Source: Zymoseptoria tritici IPO323 (lineage: Eukaryota; Ascomycota; Dothideomycetes; Mycosphaerellales; Mycosphaerellaceae). Taken from it: a stretch of 64,000 nucleotides of DNA. Below, one piece after another: positions 59,876 through 64,000 of the stretch. The DNA is taken from contig NC_018212.1 in assembly GCF_000219625.1 (NCBI RefSeq), positions 2,436,501 through 2,500,500 on the forward strand, read 5' to 3'. Numbering within the stretch: the first letter of the stretch is position 1; every line of letters begins with the position of its first letter. A model generated the notes under the pieces. It searched no databases and was not told where the DNA came from. It saw only the letters and a program-made list of their open reading frames with translations. A program made the translations under genes and the position numbers.

Positions 59876-60425
59876 TCAATCATCTCCCCCCTCCTCCTCC
59901 TCGCTTCTCGGCGGCGAGTCATCTTCTCCCGTCCCCTGCACTTTCACCTGAACTCGAACACCAGTTCCGGTGAGGGCACCGCCTTCACGAATGGGAAGAC
60001 CCATGAGACCTGGGTTGTCCGTGTCGAATGGGTGGTACTGAACACCGGTGGTAGGCTGTCCAGTTGTCGTGCTGTTTGTGCCGATGGTGGCAGGGGCGGT
60101 CCTGGTCGTTGCCGAAGCGGTTGCAGTCGGAGCGGTGGCAGGAGCACCGGCAGAGGGAAGAGGGACGCCTTGGCTGGAGAGATGAAGTCAGTACCTTATC
60201 TCGTGCAGATGTAGCGCGGCCTTTGACTTACTCGACGCAGTCCTGTGGACGTCCGACCTGAATGCACCGTCCGCATGGGCGCTGTCGGTTGCAATGGCGG
60301 TGTCCGCGCAAACACTCGCTGCAGCGAGTAGGGACGATGGGCGTTTGAGTGGGTGCTGGAGGAGGTGGTGGCGGCATGGTGCCTTTGCCAGAGTTCTTCT
60401 TGCCAGTTCCACGAGTGCGCGCCAT
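59876..60425 (-). CDS. Mini Zn(2)Cys(6) zinc-cluster protein 4
   Basis: Exons 60425-60232 and 60173-59876 give 163 aa. The 58-base intron has donor GTAAGT, branch TACTGAC and acceptor CCAG; phase 2. N-terminus MARTRGTGKKNSGKGT, with six prolines at 18-23. The cluster is C35, C38, C45, C51, C54 and C63 with the same spacing as the others. Exon 2 opens D-Q-G-V-P-L-P-S-A-G, then an A/T-rich stretch, then VQYHPFDTDNPGLMGLPIRE, VKVQGTGEDD and an acidic end. The last block matches protein 1 at the other end of the array rather than its neighbour 3. Confidence 0.77.
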
Positions 60426-60587
60426 TTTGACGGATGGTGGAAGTGGAAGTTGTGGAGAGAATGAAGGAAGAAAGATTATAAGTAGTGAAGCAGAAGTAGT
60501 CGACGAGGAGGCAGAGCTGGCGAGCACGGCCGTCGGCGGACCATCCCGGAGTGGTAGGTGAATTTGTTGCATTGTGTATAAGCGATC

Positions 60588-60866
60588 GACAATCAGAAGG
60601 AAGCATAGGTGAACGACATTCACTCTCGTACTTTGCTGCATTTGGAGAAACGATCGGTGACTTGGTAAGTATAGGCGAGGAACAAGTCGCCCTCCCGGCA
60701 TGTCTGAGGGAGATGGTGGTATGTTGTATGCACGAAGCATAGCAAGTCTGTCGACCATGTACAATAGAAACGAACATAGAAATAACGTAGCTAAACTATC
60801 TATGAACAATGTATAAGAGGCAATCAGTAGTAACATGTTAGACAATCAGAGGAAACATAGGCAATG
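60588..60866. repeat. Short duplicated phrase upstream of zinc-cluster gene 4
   Basis: GACAATCAGAAGGAAGCATAG at 60588 recurs as GACAATCAGAGGAAACATAG at 60841. The region between has short frames only. Confidence 0.5.
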
Positions 60867-60892
60867 CTCCTAGCCGCAAGTCCCGTCGAACA

Positions 60893-61138
60893 TTATTCAT
60901 ACATTGGTTTGCTGCAGCCTTGGGCGGTCATGGAGTCACTGTTCGAATGTTTCCCTGGCTTCGGCAAATGATAGCAAGCCTCGCATCGTGCAGAGCACAA
61001 ATTAATATGGACTCCAACTCTGTCAGCTTGAGGAATAACGCACCAAACATCAGCATCTTCGTTGATAGTGTTGGTACAAAAAGCACATTCTCGAGGTGCA
61101 CTGAACAGATTGCAGTCCGCCAGAAAACAATCTGACAT
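60893..61138 (-). CDS. Possible small cysteine-rich (zinc-ribbon-like) protein
   Basis: 81 aa from the ATG at 61138. Nine cysteines include CAFC, a central WC and an LCSARCEAC block, i.e. C-x2-C ... C ... C-x3-C-x2-C, which could bind zinc. There is no signal peptide, so it is unlike the secreted cysteine-rich protein at 55651. It lies directly upstream of the zinc-cluster array on the same strand. It could be a chance frame; the only support is the ordered cysteines and a good ATG. Confidence 0.4.
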   Translation of the reverse strand: MSDCFLADCNLFSAPRECAFCTNTINEDADVWCVIPQADRVGVHINLCSARCEACYHLPKPGKHSNSDSMTAQGCSKPMYE

Positions 61139-61930
61139 GGAACCGCTTGCTTGCACTGTCGTCCGTGTTCCTCATCAAACGGGGACACGGTTGAGGCCGA
61201 CATTCCAGGAGCGCAGCTTCATTGAGAGCCATAACGCTGTAAACACCCCATGCAGCTGCCGAATGCTACTATATCGTCCGCATCGTCGATGCGGCAGAGG
61301 GAGAGTACCCTTGCCAGCTAAGCGTTACTGAACACTTATGCCATCGCTGTACTTCAGCAAGCAGAAGGGGTGGAGCGATAATGCGGTGCCGATCAGCACA
61401 GTCAAACCGGAATGGGTCACTTTAACAGGTAAGTTCATCGATGCAAAGTGGCATGTGATAACGTCTAGCGTGAGACACGTAACCCTTTGGCGAAGCGCCG
61501 CATATCGTGCTGTCAGATCCAACGATATGCTTAACGTCGGGCTGAGCAACGCATGAATTTATGCTTGCATCTTGGCCGTACACCCAGTGTAGACCGGAGA
61601 CATTCATTCGCAGGTACCAGAACGATCACTTCAATGCTTTGGCTTTAACAGCACCATACGTCGGGATGAAAAGCCTCCCTGCTCGTTTTGGTAAGCTGCA
61701 CACGCTGCACGCATTTGGTTTCCGGACAAGGAAAGGAAATTTCCGCTTCCGGCTCCGAAGGTCAAAGAGCGCTATCTTCTCGCCGAGAGCAGTGGAAACA
61801 CAATTGGTAGTACTGTTGCCCCAAATTCCATTGCATTTGTTCATGTACGTCGTGGAGCACTTGTGGTTTTTTTCAGGTGTGTAGCCATGTTCAAAATGTT
61901 CTCGATCTCGCAGCAGCGTCCAGCTCCACC
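61139..61930. other. Intergenic, about 790 bases
   Basis: No gene recognised. The long minus-strand frame reaching 61626 is read-through of the xylanase intron and 3' flank, not an extra gene. Confidence 0.45.
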
Positions 61931-63235
61931 TCACTTCTTGCCTCCGCACAGAATTCCATCCAGGAATCTCTGGTAGACTGTCTTCTTCTTCTGCAGATTC
62001 TCGTCCCAGACATCCGCGGAACCTTCTCCGGGAAAGGTACCAGGAATCCAAGAGTATTTGTCGGAGACGCCCTGTTCGCAATTGGTCAGCGAGCCGCACG
62101 ACCTTAATCTGAGATGGAAAGACAATAGGACTCACCCAAAGGGTCATACCAACACATCTCTTCGTCGCAAGACAACTGGACGAAACATTATAGTACACCT
62201 CAGCCTGAACCGCCGTCTTCGCCGGAGTCGCGGGAGTATTCATCCTCACATCCAACTCAGTATAAGCAACATCCACACCCAGAGCAGTAAAGCTCTGCAG
62301 TCTGTTCGTGAGTTCGACTCGTCCTGGTGCAACACCGCCTCCGCTAGACGTGGTCGGCTCAGAGGTGAGATGTGCTTGAAATCCGACGCCATGAATTGGT
62401 CCACCCTTCGACTGGATGTATTTGACGATGCGTTGGGCTCCGGCGGCTTTGACGTCGGAACCTTCGAGGCTGTAGTCGTTGTAGAAGAGTTTGGATTTTG
62501 GTGAGGCGGCGTGGGCGAGCTTGAAGGCGATGGGGAGGAAATCTTCGCCGAGGACGCGGTAGAAGACGCTGTTGCGGTAGGTTCCATTTTCTTCCAGGGC
62601 TTCGTTTACGACGTCCCATCTGTACGTCGAGAGATGCAAGGGTTAGCGTTGACTGCCGAAAGAGGCTGACACTGGACGACTTACCTCGTGCAAACGTCCT
62701 TATACCGCCCCGCAAGCGTATCAATATGATTCTTCATAACAGCAGTGAGCTCAGCCTTGGTGAAGTTTCCATTGGCAACCCAATCAGGCAGCTGACTATG
62801 CCACACCAAATTATGGCAATGGATCTGCACGCCGTGCTTCCTAGCGTAGTCGGCATACTTGTCCGCGCCAGCGAGGGTGAAGTTGTTTTGCTGAGGCTCG
62901 GTGAGACCCCACTTCATGTCGTTCTCCGGAGTGATGCTAGTTGTCGATCGTTAGCAGATATCGGGAAGCTGGAGATATGGATCGATGTACGAGTTGAAGT
63001 CAGCTTTGTTGCCGTAGATCGATGCTTCCACTGTGTCGTTGCGGAATGTGACGGCGGTTCCGATCCAGTCGCGGCCGCGGGATTGCATGGCTTCCCAGAG
63101 ACCTTTGGGTTTCGGTCTATTCGCTGTCAGAGATGAACCAAGGTCGACGATGGTGATTTTTGCTCACGCATGTGGCGTTGCGACGGCATTGCCAGCCATC
63201 GCCAAGGCGGCGAGGACGCTGTTTGTGAGAAGCAT
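61931..63235 (-). CDS. GH10 endo-beta-1,4-xylanase, secreted, five exons
   Basis: Exons 63235-63168, 63116-62991, 62936-62685, 62619-62136 and 62071-61931 give 356 aa. Introns are 51, 54, 65 and 64 nt, all with GT...AG ends and consistent phases (2, 2, 2, 0). Residues 1-20 form a signal peptide; an in-frame ATG 42 bases upstream (63277) is an alternative start. The GH10 barrel spans about 26-345. Landmarks are ITPENDMKW, the HCHNLVWHSQLP strand, the acid/base E155 in WDVVNEAL, FYNDYSLEG, GVGFQAHL and the nucleophile E270 in YTELDVRM. The enzyme hydrolyses internal bonds of xylan in plant cell walls with retention. No carbohydrate-binding module is present. All catalytic parts are intact. Confidence 0.93.
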
Positions 63236-64000
63236 GATGAAGTCGATATGCTGTGCGGTCGTGTTGGTCAACAGCATGGCAGGATGAATAGCGACATCTT
63301 TATATGGAAAGTCTGCGATTGCACATTAGCCTTTGAAGTCGGTCTCAATTTTAGCCGTGAGGTTGACCGCCAAAACGGATGAAACGAATCGTTGCCACCA
63401 AGCCGTATACCTCGATGCCTACCTTTTCTCGCCTCCTCCATATCCGGACTGAACTTGCGGGTAAATGCTCAATTCGGTTGCGACGGTCCGGTACGCCATG
63501 CAAGCCTGCCCCATTCATTGGCGAGCGTTCTCGTGACCCTGCATGTGGTTGTGTACAAGCTGGATGTTCCTGCGAAGATCTCCCGTCGCTTGGAACCTGG
63601 AGAAAGTCTGGGGAGAAAACGGTGGTGGTCGATCCGGGTAAATTTGCACGAGACGAGCTCGGATCGTGGCGAGGACTGCGGAGAAATGGATGTTGATTCA
63701 GCCTTACACCATCTTCGAGTTCGCCGCACCGAGAAGGACTTTTGCTGCCGGGTGATTGTACAGCACGGCTGTGCGGATGCAATTCGTGGCGCCTGCATGT
63801 CTTCTATTCTGGCATTACTGACATCTGCCTTGCTTCGGATCGGGCAAAGAGCGAGAAGTGTATGTGCGAAACCCCGTTCGTCGATGTCTGCAGGCTCTTA
63901 GGTGGATGACGGCACAGTCTGCCGCCGTTGAAAGTCGCAGAGAGTGCGTGTGCCATTCTAGCGCACTACTCCCGAGCCCAACACTTTGAAGACTCCATCT
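63236..64000. other. Upstream of the xylanase to the window end
   Basis: Contains the promoter of the minus-strand xylanase. Several overlapping open frames lie on both strands at 63351-63901, but none has a motif or a credible start. Confidence 0.35.

Noticed and set aside
61626..62639. 337-codon minus-strand frame in the xylanase
   Set aside because: It is xylanase exon 4 read through intron 4 and the 3' flank; the proper donor (GTGAGT after TGG) and the GH10 C-terminus in exon 5 show the correct model.
1..64000. CRISPR arrays, bacterial operons and Shine-Dalgarno sites
   Set aside because: Gene structure is clearly eukaryotic (spliceosomal introns) and no regularly spaced repeats were seen.

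Overview
The window looks like a piece of a filamentous ascomycete chromosome, most likely a dothideomycete of the Mycosphaerella group. The evidence is the gene style: introns of 50-100 nt with GT(A/G)AGT-type donors, CTRAC-type branch sites and YAG acceptors; fungal zinc-cluster, F-box and 2EXR-like families; a GH10 xylanase with a signal peptide; and small cysteine-rich secreted proteins. Genus cannot be fixed from sequence alone. No CRISPR array, rRNA, operon or intact transposase gene was seen. Exon boundaries below were worked out by hand and checked for reading phase.

Layout. 0-4.5 kb: three tandem F-box-like paralogues (family A); the first two share a promoter element. 5.7-8.8 kb: a four-exon gene of unknown function and an RNase H-fold gene. 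8.8-12.2 kb: no convincing gene. 12.2-22.5 kb: 2EXR/F-box-like genes (12948, 14274, 15739, 16794, 21871), including one with an internal duplication, mixed with decayed genes (J-domain relic at 17.9 kb, broken genes at 20.0-21.2 kb). 22.5-25.7 kb: gene-poor, with a tRNA-like element carrying an insert and a small tandem repeat. 25.7-27.8 kb: three tandem short 2EXR-like genes (family D) on the minus strand. 28.4-32.5 kb: three tandem F-box-like genes (family B), with a fourth member at 43.8-45.2 kb. 33.6-43.2 kb: small genes, duplicated non-coding blocks, a decayed gene at 37.8-39.1 kb and a secreted thaumatin-like protein at 40.5 kb. 46.0-49.3 kb: a long disordered/coiled-coil protein. 49.8-53.6 kb: two members of a small unknown family and an F-box gene. 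55.7 kb: a small cysteine-rich secreted protein. 56.3-60.4 kb: four co-oriented genes, each coding a very small protein with one Zn(2)Cys(6) zinc cluster. 61.9-63.2 kb: a GH10 endo-xylanase.

Main message. The most striking locus is the array of four mini zinc-cluster proteins at 56.3-60.4 kb. Each has a basic N-terminus, a proline run, one C6 cluster, a phase-2 intron directly after the sixth cysteine, and an exon 2 beginning with a Q-G motif. None has room for the large regulatory domain of classical Zn(2)Cys(6) factors. The second theme is gene birth and decay: many F-box/2EXR paralogues alternate with copies broken by single in-frame stops, most of which one C-to-T (or G-to-A) change could explain.
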